A stretch of 36,321 nt of DNA from a virus. The DNA is taken from IMG/VR virus record IMGVR_UViG_3300005613_000206, positions 1 to 36,321 of that record; one strand, written 5' to 3'. The notes under the pieces were generated by a model, which worked only from the letters and a program-made list of their open reading frames with translations, did no database searches and was not told where the DNA came from. This document shows positions 7,813-15,798 of this stretch, piece after piece. A program made the translations under genes and the position numbers. The first letter of the stretch is position 1. Each line of letters opens with the position of its first letter.

Positions 7813-8127
7813 CTACCTTCTTCTTCTATTCTTTTTAGGTTTCGGAAGCTTATCGTCCGTACCAACTCCACCGTCTCTCATTTGCTCATATCTTTCTTGT
7901 GCTTTGTCGAGAACTTTTTGTCTTCTCTTACCCGCCATTCTTCTCTTGACGGAGGGCTTTTCAAATTCACCACGAGCACGATACTTTCTAACAATATCTT
8001 GCTTCTTGCTTTTTCTCAAAAAACGACGAATCATTCTGTCGACTGAATCGTTTTTGTGTCTCAACTTTTCTGAAACATTTACTGCCCTCTTTGTTTGGGG
8101 CTCTCTACCGTGTGTCCTGTTAGACAT
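7813..8127 (-). CDS. rpsU: bS21-like ribosomal protein (phage-encoded)
   Basis: The 104-residue, strongly basic product contains a bS21 core at residues 28-75: SVDRMIRRFLRKSKKQDI, then RARGEFEKPS followed by KRRMAGKRR. In bacterial bS21 the equivalents are the ALRRFKR motif, a spacer of about 14 residues, R-R-x-F-Y-EKP and a basic tail. The hallmark RRF and EKP elements have the right spacing. An N-terminal extension of 27 and a C-terminal tail ending KKNRRRR make it longer than the usual 70. bS21 binds the small ribosomal subunit near the anti-Shine-Dalgarno region and helps initiation; phage copies are known and thought to bias translation. Here the gene lies among head genes with a GGAG ribosome-binding site. 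A DNA-binding internal head protein is the main alternative. Confidence 0.72.
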   Translation of the reverse strand: MSNRTHGREPQTKRAVNVSEKLRHKNDSVDRMIRRFLRKSKKQDIVRKYRARGEFEKPSVKRRMAGKRRQKVLDKAQERYEQMRDGGVGTDDKLPKPKKNRRRR

Positions 8128-8138
8128 TATAACTCCAA

Positions 8139-8573
8139 TTAAATCATTTTCTTCCAGTTCTGTCCAGAACCGATTGCCATAATTCCGCTGATATCGACAC
8201 CAGCATCGTTTGGCGCATATGCCGAAAGAGGGCTTGAAACCTTTGAATCACTAGATGGACTTCCACCCGAAGAGAGTGGCTGCGTTCCTTCAAACACAGA
8301 TCCAATCCCAACTGCTTCTTCCAGCCTCTTTCTCTTACTATCCATCTCCGCTCTCGCATCTTGCTGTAATTGATAATCTTGAATTGGTTGACGCTCAATC
8401 TGTGTAGATTGAGTTTGTGGAGCGACTTGGCGTGTTTCCACAATTGTCTGGTTTCCAATTCCAACAGCGACTTCTTTAATGATACCAGAAAGAACACCTT
8501 CTTCGAAGATGACTTCCTTGATACATTGCTTAATGAGTGGCTTTAAGACTTCTTGTAATTCTTTCTTTTTCAT
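8139..8573 (-). CDS. Conserved hypothetical head-cluster protein
   Basis: The 144-residue product has an N-terminal amphipathic helix (KKKELQEVLKPLIKQCIKEVI), a Gln-rich middle (residues about 50-80), a charged helix and a Ser/Gly-rich tail that ends with DAGVDISGIM and a WKKMI terminus. No enzymatic motif, membrane segment or signal is visible. Its start overlaps the stop of the prohead protease gene by 1 nt (TAATG), so it is co-translated with the protease. A small internal scaffold or core component would fit the position, but this is inference. Confidence 0.7.
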   Translation of the reverse strand: MKKKELQEVLKPLIKQCIKEVIFEEGVLSGIIKEVAVGIGNQTIVETRQVAPQTQSTQIERQPIQDYQLQQDARAEMDSKRKRLEEAVGIGSVFEGTQPLSSGGSPSSDSKVSSPLSAYAPNDAGVDISGIMAIGSGQNWKKMI

Positions 8574-9184
8574 TATTCATCCAAGATTTGTTTTAGGGCA
8601 CGATTGATTCTATCGGCTTTTGTGAAAATATTTGGCTTGTCGTATTCCTTGCCTTCTTTGAGTGCCATAAAAGCATTTGGTGTTGAAGGTTCAGAAACAA
8701 AATCAAAGCAGATTAGTTGGAAATCATCTTCAACAATCGTGCCTTGCATGGACTCGCGAACAGAACCAAGACCACGAGAAGAGATGCCAAGCTTGACTCC
8801 GGAATCAACAAGAGATTTCAAAATCTGACCTGATGGGGTGTTCAAGACCTTGACAGTTCCCATGACCTTTGGTCCATCCATCCAAATGTTTGTGACCATA
8901 TGAGAAGCGTTTTTAAGGTTGATAACAGAATCATCTGGGTGATCGAGTTCACCGAGTGCCCTCTTTTCTCTTACAAGCTTCTTATAAACTTCAATCTCTC
9001 TTTTGAGAACATCTTCTGGATAAACTCTGCCGTTTCCGTTTTTGACTCCGCACTGTTGCATAAGTCCGGTCAAATACATGGCATTGTTTTCTTGAATATC
9101 TCTTTTTTCTTCTTCTGTTAGAAGGTCTCTACAAACTCCGCCTTCGCAAAGTTCATAGTATTCTCTTAGCAATACTTTGCTCAT
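8573..9184 (-). CDS. gp21: Prohead core protease, T4 gp21-like (peptidase S77 type)
   Basis: The 203-residue product shows the prohead-protease layout: an NGR(V)YP segment at residues 51-56, GELDHP with the likely catalytic His82, MVTNIWMDG and VMGTVKVLNTPSGQ, then LGISSRGLGS with the likely nucleophile Ser135 or Ser136, and a DFVSEPS segment. These are conserved in T4 gp21 and related herpesvirus-assemblin-fold proteases. It cleaves scaffold and capsid propeptides after head assembly, usually after L/I-x-E. It starts at an ATG preceded by GAGGA. Placement between portal and scaffold/capsid genes matches T4 order. Confidence 0.93.
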   Translation of the reverse strand: MSKVLLREYYELCEGGVCRDLLTEEEKRDIQENNAMYLTGLMQQCGVKNGNGRVYPEDVLKREIEVYKKLVREKRALGELDHPDDSVINLKNASHMVTNIWMDGPKVMGTVKVLNTPSGQILKSLVDSGVKLGISSRGLGSVRESMQGTIVEDDFQLICFDFVSEPSTPNAFMALKEGKEYDKPNIFTKADRINRALKQILDE

Positions 9185-9240
9185 TTTATTTCCTCTTTAA
9201 AGTAGTCAACAACCTGCTTTGCAGCGTCTAACTCCGCGAA
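9181..9240 (-). other. Open 19-codon tail out of frame after the 108-aa gene; possible frameshifted C-terminus
   Basis: In the frame -1 relative to the 108-aa gene, codons from 9240 down read FAELDAAKQVVDYFKEEIK and stop at a TGA that forms an ATGA overlap with the protease start. No start codon exists in this frame, because a TGA precedes it at 9241-9243. The amphipathic-helix character and the typical coupling overlap suggest the real C-terminus of the upstream protein, reached by a frameshift or hidden by an indel. Confidence 0.4.
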
Positions 9241-9554
9241 TCATCCATCTTTTGAGTGACATTCTTGGTCTCCAAGTTTAATCCAGAATCTCCGAATACC
9301 ATGTTGAGGATATATGAAGTTCCAGAACTTATGAAACCACAGAGAATTATGTTTACTACTGTGATCTCAAACATAAATAGTTGGGTTAATGGATTAATGA
9401 CGCACAAAAACATACCAACCCAGAAACCGATACACATTGGACAAGACCAGAAATAACCCTTTGGTCTGATTCTATTAAAGATTCTACCATAACAAAGAAT
9501 CTGGGTCAGCCCGTAAGCAGACAAAACAAAATAAGCTAATTCTATAAATGACAT
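9228..9554 (-). CDS. Small integral membrane protein with a CPMCIGFWVG motif
   Basis: The 108-residue product has an N-terminal hydrophobic segment (4-20), a YGxTxILCYGRIFNRIRPKG segment, a CPMCIGFWVG motif starting near residue 38 and leading into a second membrane helix, and a third hydrophobic stretch (about 60-90), then a polar tail. The CPMCxGFW-type motif is reminiscent of small phage membrane proteins of the DUF1360 type, but I could not verify the family. It overlaps the 184-aa gene by 1 nt. A membrane protein between portal and protease genes is odd; it could anchor early prohead assembly at the membrane, as T4 gp40 does, but that is speculation. The C-terminus may be frameshifted (see 9181-9240). 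Confidence 0.75.
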   Translation of the reverse strand: MSFIELAYFVLSAYGLTQILCYGRIFNRIRPKGYFWSCPMCIGFWVGMFLCVINPLTQLFMFEITVVNIILCGFISSGTSYILNMVFGDSGLNLETKNVTQKMDDSRS

Positions 9555-10108
9555 TAGTCTTCCTTCTGTAAGTTTTCAAGCATGTAGCTCATCCAATAAG
9601 GTTCGTATGTGTAACCTGGACGAATAGAGCCTTTCTCTGTTGCTTGTGGGACTTCGCCAAGTTCTGTGGAGTCTTCCTTTGTTGGATCTGTGTAATAATC
9701 ATCAAGCATTTCTTCGTAGCTTTCGAGATAGTTGTAATATGGAGCTTCTTGTTGGACAAATTGGTAGATTCCATAAAGCGCATAATCAAAACGGTTCTTT
9801 TGTGGATCCTCGGATTCACAAATCAAGCCTTCGATAGAACCGTAAATATTTCCGCCGCGAACTGTGCCGAACTGAACAAGCCCCTTCGTATTCATGAACT
9901 CAAAAAATCGGTCTTGCGCTGCGTAAACAGAATCGGATGGCTCTTTCTTGGCAAATGTGACAATCTTGTTTTTCTTCGGCATTATAACAATATCCATTTC
10001 TTTGTGATCAAAAATCATAATGTTACCGTCCAAAGACTTTCGTGCTTCTAGTTGGATCTCGAATCTGTCTTTCTGTTCTTGACCAACGCGGACTGTCATA
10101 AGTGCCAT
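9554..10108 (-). CDS. Conserved hypothetical protein between portal and protease genes
   Basis: The 184-residue product starts MALMTVRVGQEQKDRFEIQLEA and has a compact N-terminal mixed alpha/beta region (NIMIFDHKEMDIVIMPKKNKIVTFAKK), a helical part (YAAQDRFFEFM) and an acidic C-terminal region with DDYYTDPTKEDSTELGEVP and GSIRPGYTYEPYWMSYM. No catalytic motif is recognised and there is no membrane segment. It overlaps both neighbours by 1 nt (TAATG), which places it firmly in the portal-protease operon. A structural or assembly role is likely from position only. Confidence 0.75.
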   Translation of the reverse strand: MALMTVRVGQEQKDRFEIQLEARKSLDGNIMIFDHKEMDIVIMPKKNKIVTFAKKEPSDSVYAAQDRFFEFMNTKGLVQFGTVRGGNIYGSIEGLICESEDPQKNRFDYALYGIYQFVQQEAPYYNYLESYEEMLDDYYTDPTKEDSTELGEVPQATEKGSIRPGYTYEPYWMSYMLENLQKED

Positions 10109-10929
10109 TATTCTTCAATCTCCTTCGCAAGATTTTGGATTTTGAGAACATCATGGATAAACTTGTTATCGATATCTCTTTGCTTAAAGCCATCAATGAC
10201 ATCAAGAACCTTTTGTGTTCCTTCTAAGATAGTCTCATCTTGCTTAACTTCTGTAAGTTGGGTTGAGCTTTCAACAACTTCACGAAGACGACCAATCTCT
10301 TCACTCAAAAAAGCTTTAAGATCGATTCCGTTGTCTGAGAAAGAACCGATATAATGTTTGAGGAGTTCCTTCTGTTCGGAGAGAAGAGATTCGCCATACT
10401 TTTCATTGAACTTCTTGACAAATGTTTTGTATGTTAAGTTATCGATTGGCTTAATTGATTCTCTTTCCCTTGCTTCACCGGAGAGCATATTTTCAATGAC
10501 TTGATTTTCAAGAAGAACTCTTTGTTTTGCTTTTGTTCTTGGATGAAAAATCTGGAAGACTGTTGCTAAATCTTTGTAGTTCGGAACGAAATTGTTGAAA
10601 ACTTCTGGTGAGACTTCTTTGTTGATAAGATCAATGACTTCACTTTGCTTTTCGAAAAGAACTTTATGATTAATCGACATCTTAATCATTCTTGCTTCAA
10701 AGATGAGCTTTTCGGCAGTCTTTTTATCAAGATCTTTTGATTCAAGAATAGTCTTGTATGCTTCAAGGTCTTTTGCGAGAAGAGTTCTTCCTTTGAAGTT
10801 TTCTCTAATGATCCTAACAATCTTCCTTTGCTTTGACTTGTCCTGAGCAACAACAGCTTTTGTTAACTCTCGAATCAAAGCCTCAAAGATAAAAGCGGTG
10901 TTGCGCTTTTTATTATGCTTCATTTTCAT
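10108..10929 (-). CDS. Conserved helical protein downstream of portal
   Basis: The 273-residue product is almost entirely helical and rich in Lys and Glu. It begins with a basic stretch (KMKHNKKRNTAFIFEALIRELTKAVV) and contains several charged helices, including one near residues 140-175 and an acidic C-terminal helix. The start ATG at 10929 lies inside the end of the portal gene (17-nt overlap) behind GGAG with long spacing; an ATG two codons later is an alternative. No domain is recognised. Coupling to portal and position before the protease suggest a role in portal or prohead core assembly, which I cannot confirm. Confidence 0.75.
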   Translation of the reverse strand: MKMKHNKKRNTAFIFEALIRELTKAVVAQDKSKQRKIVRIIRENFKGRTLLAKDLEAYKTILESKDLDKKTAEKLIFEARMIKMSINHKVLFEKQSEVIDLINKEVSPEVFNNFVPNYKDLATVFQIFHPRTKAKQRVLLENQVIENMLSGEARERESIKPIDNLTYKTFVKKFNEKYGESLLSEQKELLKHYIGSFSDNGIDLKAFLSEEIGRLREVVESSTQLTEVKQDETILEGTQKVLDVIDGFKQRDIDNKFIHDVLKIQNLAKEIEE

Positions 10930-12865
10930 TTATTTCAGTCTCCGATTTTTCTAGATCAGCAATCAAGTCTCGAATTTCAGTCGATACTTCGAATAGTAGC
11001 TTTTCATCGCTGTCGTAAGTAGTTTGTTGTGATTCGTAAATTCCACGAGATAGTTGTTTCATATCTGAATATCCTGAGACAACATCTTTTGGCTTTGGGA
11101 TCGCAATGTTTGTGTAATTCTGAATTCTGCCGTTTCTACCATCACCGCCGCGCTTAGTGGTGGAAACATACTTTTTGCCTTTTGCTCGCTTACCCTGAGA
11201 GTTCTTTGTTGTTTTACGATCTCTATCGTCTCTCTTAGCGGGGGCGGCGAGAAGTGGTCCCTCTTCTGCCTCTTCGGCGGCGGGTTCTTCTGTGGGCAAT
11301 TCAGGCACTGCCTCTTCTTCACCGCCAATATCAAGTTCTTCTTCACCGCCAAGCTCTGCCGCGCCCAAGTCTTCTTCGTCACCAGCGCCGATGGCTGCGT
11401 TAAATTCTGCCGTAGCTGCTTCTGCGACAGCGCCAAGCTCAGCCTCAAATTTACGATCATGGAACATCTCTCTTTGATTCCTGACAAACTCTTCTTCCGA
11501 AAGGTTGAAGATATTTTTAGAAATCCAACGACGAGAGAAGAAGTTTTCTGTTGCGCCGCCTGCGATTTCAAACTTAGTTTTCCACTCTTCCAAGTCTTGA
11601 AGCTCAGCAATCTTTGAAGGGTTGTTCAACTTGAGCTTAAAGCTAACCAAATCGTCTCCACGGAAACCGAGAGTATACAAGTGAACAATACCAATCTTTT
11701 CCAATTCAGTGATAACAGAGCGTTGAAGTCTTTGAATTGTTCTTGCGAAACGAACGTCTTTTTGAGCCAAAGTTGTTTTATCTTCTTGTGCTTCGGAATC
11801 ACTTGATAGATAAGCAGATGGAATCTTCAAAGCTGAAAACATCTTATCTCTTAGGTATTTAACGTCGTCGATATCGCCAGTAAACTGACCGCCAGCAAGA
11901 GTATCAATTCTTGAAGATTCTCCGCCGCGAACTGGAATAAAGTAATCTTCTTCAACGTTTAGCGGATTGTAACGAAGATCGACGCGACCTGTGCTGGCAT
12001 CAACAACTTGATTACGCTTCATAGATGTGATTGTTTTTTGAACAAACTGTTCAACGTCCTGCGGCGCGATAGATCCAACGTCAATATAAAAGACTCGTCT
12101 TTCAGAAGAACGAACGATACGATAAGCCATCATTGCGTCTTCCATAAGAACTAACTGTCTCCAAATTCTACGAGCAGGATCAAGAACAGAAGTTCCATAT
12201 GGAGCATACTTATCGTTTCCGAGAATCCTAAAATGAGCAATTTGCCAGTTTTCGAAAGTCATCCCAGCAGAGTTCCACTGATACTGGACATAGTTTGGAT
12301 TCGATGGGTCTTCGCCTTCTAATCTTTCAACTTCTCGGAGAGGAATAGGAATAACAGACTTTACACCGATTCTATCATCAATGTCCAAATAAAGAATGAA
12401 GTCTCCATTCTTGACCATAGAACGAGACCATCCGAAAAGATTGTGTTCAAGATTCAAAACATTAATATAAAGAGATTGAAGAACTGCCCTAATCTCCTCG
12501 TTCGGACAATCAATACGAAGCATAGGGCTCAGAGAAGAGTGAGTTGTCATTTCATCTGCGTAGATATCAAGAGCAGAAGCAATCTCCGGCATATATTCCA
12601 TTTGGTCATAATCGATATATCTTTCTGATCTGTTTTGATTTGCCATGATTTTACTTTGCATGACATCAAATGGGCTGTATGCTGCCTTTTTGAATTGTTG
12701 ACCAGAAGCAGATCTGAACTCTGTTGCGTATTTATCAAGCTCAACTCTTCTGATTTTTCTGTTTGTTTGCGTTCTCCAATTTGTGATTGGTCCGGAGAAA
12801 AGTCTCGTCAAACGACGGAATAACTCAGACTGAGGATTGTTTGGATTCTTTGTATTATCTGCCAT
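10913..12865 (-). CDS. gp20: Portal vertex protein, T4 gp20-like
   Basis: The 650-residue product matches portal features: residues 80-110 ERYIDYDQMEYMPEIASALDIYADE, then VKNGDFILYLDIDD near 151-164, PIPLREVERLEG near 173-183, ILGNDKYAPYGTSVLDPARRIW near 214-235, SSERRVFYIDVGSI near 253-266 and ALKIPSAYLS near 345-354. These are conserved in gp20-type portals of T4-like phages. Twelve copies form the DNA entry vertex and nucleate the prohead. The last 155 residues are unusual: an acidic stretch (496-537) is followed by a Lys/Arg-rich stretch (544-580) and then a final helix. The start lies 3 nt after the terminase stop, whose last codons supply the AAAGGA ribosome-binding site. Confidence 0.95.
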   Translation of the reverse strand: MADNTKNPNNPQSELFRRLTRLFSGPITNWRTQTNRKIRRVELDKYATEFRSASGQQFKKAAYSPFDVMQSKIMANQNRSERYIDYDQMEYMPEIASALDIYADEMTTHSSLSPMLRIDCPNEEIRAVLQSLYINVLNLEHNLFGWSRSMVKNGDFILYLDIDDRIGVKSVIPIPLREVERLEGEDPSNPNYVQYQWNSAGMTFENWQIAHFRILGNDKYAPYGTSVLDPARRIWRQLVLMEDAMMAYRIVRSSERRVFYIDVGSIAPQDVEQFVQKTITSMKRNQVVDASTGRVDLRYNPLNVEEDYFIPVRGGESSRIDTLAGGQFTGDIDDVKYLRDKMFSALKIPSAYLSSDSEAQEDKTTLAQKDVRFARTIQRLQRSVITELEKIGIVHLYTLGFRGDDLVSFKLKLNNPSKIAELQDLEEWKTKFEIAGGATENFFSRRWISKNIFNLSEEEFVRNQREMFHDRKFEAELGAVAEAATAEFNAAIGAGDEEDLGAAELGGEEELDIGGEEEAVPELPTEEPAAEEAEEGPLLAAPAKRDDRDRKTTKNSQGKRAKGKKYVSTTKRGGDGRNGRIQNYTNIAIPKPKDVVSGYSDMKQLSRGIYESQQTTYDSDEKLLFEVSTEIRDLIADLEKSETEINENEA

Positions 12866-12868
12866 TGC

Positions 12869-14458
12869 TTATCCTTTGATTAGCCAAGAGTATTGGTTGT
12901 ATTGCTCTTGTTGTTTGAACATTTTATCTTCTAATGCTTCGCTTTTTTTATACCCTTGTTGTCCGGGTATCGTAGTGTTAATCTTTGTATTTACTTTAAC
13001 CATAGATGTCAAGCAAGCTTTCTTATATTCTTGTTCCCTCGAATTAACCGTGAGTGCTGTATCTCTGATCCAACATCCAATAGCCAAAGCCATAATCAGA
13101 TCATCGTTATAGCCCCTCATTGATTGAGGCTTGCCATTTTTCCAAATGAAAGTTCTCAGTTCGTTAGTAAAACGCACAGAGTTTATTTTAATTAGTTTGT
13201 TTCTGATGAATTCTTCCAGTTTTGCGACAATCAATGGTCTCGTCTTTGACGAGGTTGTAAAGCCAGGAACAGCACCAGAATGATTTTCGCCTTGATGGCT
13301 TTCAACAAACTCGTGAGTTGATTTGATGGAATAATAAATGTTTGGATACCCAAGGTCTATCAATTTCTCCAAAACTGAAATACCGATGCCAACATTCTCG
13401 ACAACCAGAAGACAATTTCCATATTCTTTTCCAGTTGAATTGAGGATGTCAGCGTATAAATCCAGACTGGGCTTGCCTTGATATTCAGCAACAATTTCCA
13501 TTGTTTCCAGCTTTATAACATGGAAAACAGAAAAGTCTGCACCGTCACCTCGCGCCACGTCAGCAACAAGTAAGTAAGTGTTCTCATTATTGTATTGCTC
13601 CCAAATCCAAAGGTTTCTATCAAATCCAGTTCTATATTTTGGTTCTGATACTTGCTGCTCAAGATAGGTGATATCTTCTGGGTGGATAACACTATCACCA
13701 GAAGTATTGAAGTTACATTCAAGCTCTTGGGCGATTTCCCTTCGAGACATGTTTCTGGTTTCTCGCTCGAACCATTCTTGGTCTCGCTCTGGGTGAATGT
13801 TCCACGGAAGGATTACCGGGTGAAAATCATTTGCTGACTCTTCTGCTTCAACATAAGTTTTGTGAAACCAGTTACCAACACCATTTGGTGTACTCAGGGC
13901 AATACAGCGACCACCGGTAGAAATCGTAGGATAAAGACCGGCCCACAACTCTTCAAGGTTATCAATGTGAGCAGCCTCGTCAAGCACCAGAAGAGAAAGG
14001 GCTTCCGAACGTCCAGCGTCCCCTGAAGTGCTCGCAGCCTTGATTTGAGAGCCGTTTGAGAGTTCAAACGATGCGCGGTTGTCAATTGATATCTCGGCTA
14101 ATACGAGCCATTCTGGAAGGTTTTTCATAATAGCCTTAACCTTCTTGACCAAGTTTGCTGCGGTCGCAAACTTTGTAGCCATAACCAAGATATTCTTATC
14201 TCGATAGAAAAGCATCAGCCAAACAATGTAGGCTGCGGCAATTGTAGAAATACCAAGCTGACGTGCTTTTAGGATAACTGTAAATCGATAATCGTTGAAA
14301 TCTTGCAGCAAGTCCGCTTGATACGGATAGGTCTTAAAGGGAATTAGTCCCTTAATAGGATGCGAAATTCTCGCATAATTGTTTGTAAAGTAAACCGGGT
14401 CTTTACCGCATTTGACGATTTCTTTTACTATCTCTTTTTTGGATAGCTTATAAGACAT
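12869..14458 (-). CDS. terL: Terminase large subunit (ATPase and nuclease), T4 gp17-like
   Basis: The 529-residue product has an N-terminal packaging ATPase: adenine-binding TYPYQ near 43-47, a Walker A variant KARQLGIST at 64-72, Walker B LLVLDE with D160/E161, and coupling motif STPNG at 189-193. The C-terminal RNase H-type nuclease carries likely metal ligands D300 (VAD), E354 (VVEN) and D452/D453 (GYNDDLIMAL). It cuts concatemeric DNA and drives it through the portal encoded next. It is a little shorter than T4 gp17 (610). It starts at an ATG behind AAGGA. All key residues appear intact. Confidence 0.96.
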   Translation of the reverse strand: MSYKLSKKEIVKEIVKCGKDPVYFTNNYARISHPIKGLIPFKTYPYQADLLQDFNDYRFTVILKARQLGISTIAAAYIVWLMLFYRDKNILVMATKFATAANLVKKVKAIMKNLPEWLVLAEISIDNRASFELSNGSQIKAASTSGDAGRSEALSLLVLDEAAHIDNLEELWAGLYPTISTGGRCIALSTPNGVGNWFHKTYVEAEESANDFHPVILPWNIHPERDQEWFERETRNMSRREIAQELECNFNTSGDSVIHPEDITYLEQQVSEPKYRTGFDRNLWIWEQYNNENTYLLVADVARGDGADFSVFHVIKLETMEIVAEYQGKPSLDLYADILNSTGKEYGNCLLVVENVGIGISVLEKLIDLGYPNIYYSIKSTHEFVESHQGENHSGAVPGFTTSSKTRPLIVAKLEEFIRNKLIKINSVRFTNELRTFIWKNGKPQSMRGYNDDLIMALAIGCWIRDTALTVNSREQEYKKACLTSMVKVNTKINTTIPGQQGYKKSEALEDKMFKQQEQYNQYSWLIKG

Positions 14459-14467
14459 TCTTCCTTC

Positions 14468-14977
14468 TTATTCGAATGAGCCCTCTTTCAAGAACTTCTG
14501 AAATTTAACATCCATTGGATTAGTAACTGCTTCCCCAAGTGTGTCGACTTGTGTCAACTGAGCAACCTTGAAAAGTCTGTGCGCCATAACAAATGTTCTA
14601 ACGCGACTTGTGTTCTGAACGATACAAGTACATTCACCTTCTGGCGTAAGAGTAAGGGTGCTGCCTGTGATTGCTCTATATTCTTTTGTGAGAAAGTTTG
14701 CGATTTGTTGAAGCTTCATTTCACATTCTTCTTCGAATCTTCCTGCGTAAACATCTTTGAGGCGAACATTTGCTTCATAGTTGATTTGAAGCATGTTGCC
14801 GATAAGCTTAACACCGAAGCCATCGGAGACTCTTGAATCAATGATTGGGCAGCCTTCTTCTCTGGCGAGACCGATCTTCTTTGCTTCGCCATCGACAAAG
14901 CGCTCATCATGAGCACCATCATAAGCGTTCGCTGCCGCTTGTGAAATTCCTTGAATGATTTCTAGTGTTGTAGCCAT
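14468..14977 (-). CDS. Unknown protein directly before terL; possible small-terminase position
   Basis: The 169-residue product begins MATTLEIIQGISQAAANAYDGAHDE and continues with a mixed alpha/beta pattern (GFGVKLIGNMLQINYEANV, EMKLQQIANFLTKEYRAI, STLTLTPEGECTCIVQNTSRVRTFV). I do not recognise the family. It sits 9 nt before terL and is almost the size of T4 gp16 (small terminase), but no DNA-binding helix-turn-helix or long coiled coil is evident, so small terminase is only a positional suggestion. The start follows AGGAG with 9-nt spacing. Confidence 0.7.
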   Translation of the reverse strand: MATTLEIIQGISQAAANAYDGAHDERFVDGEAKKIGLAREEGCPIIDSRVSDGFGVKLIGNMLQINYEANVRLKDVYAGRFEEECEMKLQQIANFLTKEYRAITGSTLTLTPEGECTCIVQNTSRVRTFVMAHRLFKVAQLTQVDTLGEAVTNPMDVKFQKFLKEGSFE

Positions 14978-15358
14978 TTATTTATCTCCTGGTCTCCATC
15001 CGGTTTTCCACCGTTCTTCTCGACCTTCAACCCACTGAATGTAGCATTTAAAGCAACAATCAAACTTTGTCATATACACATCATCACGCAAACTGAACGA
15101 ATATGTGTGACATGTAGGACAAACCCTGTTGTCATCCTTATTAATTAGTTTTTTTGATACTAAAACACCATCAATTTCTACCTTTTCGTCTCGCTCTGCT
15201 TGGCGAAGCTCTTTTTGGTATAAATCTTTGATTTGTTTTTGATATTCTTTCTCTTTTTCATCATCCCAATCTGCTTTGGGATGCTTTATTGCTTCTTTAC
15301 CATATTTCTTTGAAATGGCGATTTCGTATTTAGCAATTTCATTTAAATCTTTCTTCAT
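14978..15358 (-). CDS. Small zinc-ribbon protein of unknown function
   Basis: The 126-residue product has a highly charged helical N-terminal half (Lys/Glu-rich, residues 1-60) and a C-terminal four-cysteine module: CPTC at 80-83 and CCFKC at 101-105, spaced 18 residues apart, followed by YIQWVEGREERWKTGWRPG. The two CxxC pairs strongly suggest one structural zinc. Nucleic-acid or protein binding is likely for such a ribbon, but the target is unknown. Its start overlaps the previous stop as ATGA, and it ends directly before the 169-aa gene, linking it to the packaging genes. Confidence 0.75.
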   Translation of the reverse strand: MKKDLNEIAKYEIAISKKYGKEAIKHPKADWDDEKEKEYQKQIKDLYQKELRQAERDEKVEIDGVLVSKKLINKDDNRVCPTCHTYSFSLRDDVYMTKFDCCFKCYIQWVEGREERWKTGWRPGDK

Positions 15359-15798
15359 TGACTCACCTGATTCACTGCGTAGACTATGCTAATTGTCCCT
15401 ACTGTGCCTGCTGCGAATCCTCCAATGATTGCCCAAGCAACAGCATTTCTTCCTGGCTTTTTCTTAATGATGTCGTTTAGTTTCTCGATTTCTTTTGTCT
15501 TTGCCTCGATAATGGCTTTATCTCTTTCCTTTTGAGAGTCGAATGTAATTTGGAGTTGTTCGATTTTCAACTTAAACTCTGTTTCTTGCTTGTTGAGTTC
15601 AAATTTCTTATCAAGTTCGCATTTCTGCTTTAAGAACTCATCGTTTGCCAAGATTTCAGCAACAGCATCTTCGTTTAAAAGCATCCCATCGAACGGGCAG
15701 ATGTTTCCTCTCTCAACAAAAGTGAATTTGCCATCGTCAGCAACAGAAGCTACCGACAACATAAGGAATATAGCACACTTTAATAGATTAGTCAACAT
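15355..15798 (-). CDS. Exported coiled-coil protein with C-terminal membrane helix; possible spanin-type partner
   Basis: The 147-residue product has an N-terminal signal-like sequence (TNLLKCAIFLMLSVASVA) with an AxA-type cleavage site before DDGK. A CPFDG turn follows, then a long charged coiled coil (about 50-112) and a C-terminal hydrophobic segment (118-141, AVAWAIIGGFAAGTVGTISIVYAV). This predicts a periplasmic coiled coil anchored at its C-terminus. The start lies inside the preceding gene (11-nt overlap). Pairing with another membrane coiled-coil gene and a holin-like gene suggests a lysis function, but no outer-membrane lipobox is seen, so it is not a classical Rz1. Confidence 0.65.
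   Translation of the reverse strand: MLTNLLKCAIFLMLSVASVADDGKFTFVERGNICPFDGMLLNEDAVAEILANDEFLKQKCELDKKFELNKQETEFKLKIEQLQITFDSQKERDKAIIEAKTKEIEKLNDIIKKKPGRNAVAWAIIGGFAAGTVGTISIVYAVNQVSQ

Noticed and set aside
9192-9207. GACTACTTTAAAG before the prohead protease as another motif copy
   Set aside because: It matches poorly and is better explained as D-Y-F-K codons of the out-of-frame 19-codon tail.
9372-9382. CAACTATTTATG, a near match to the upstream motif
   Set aside because: It is inside the 108-aa coding sequence (TQLFMF codons), not before a start; treated as chance.
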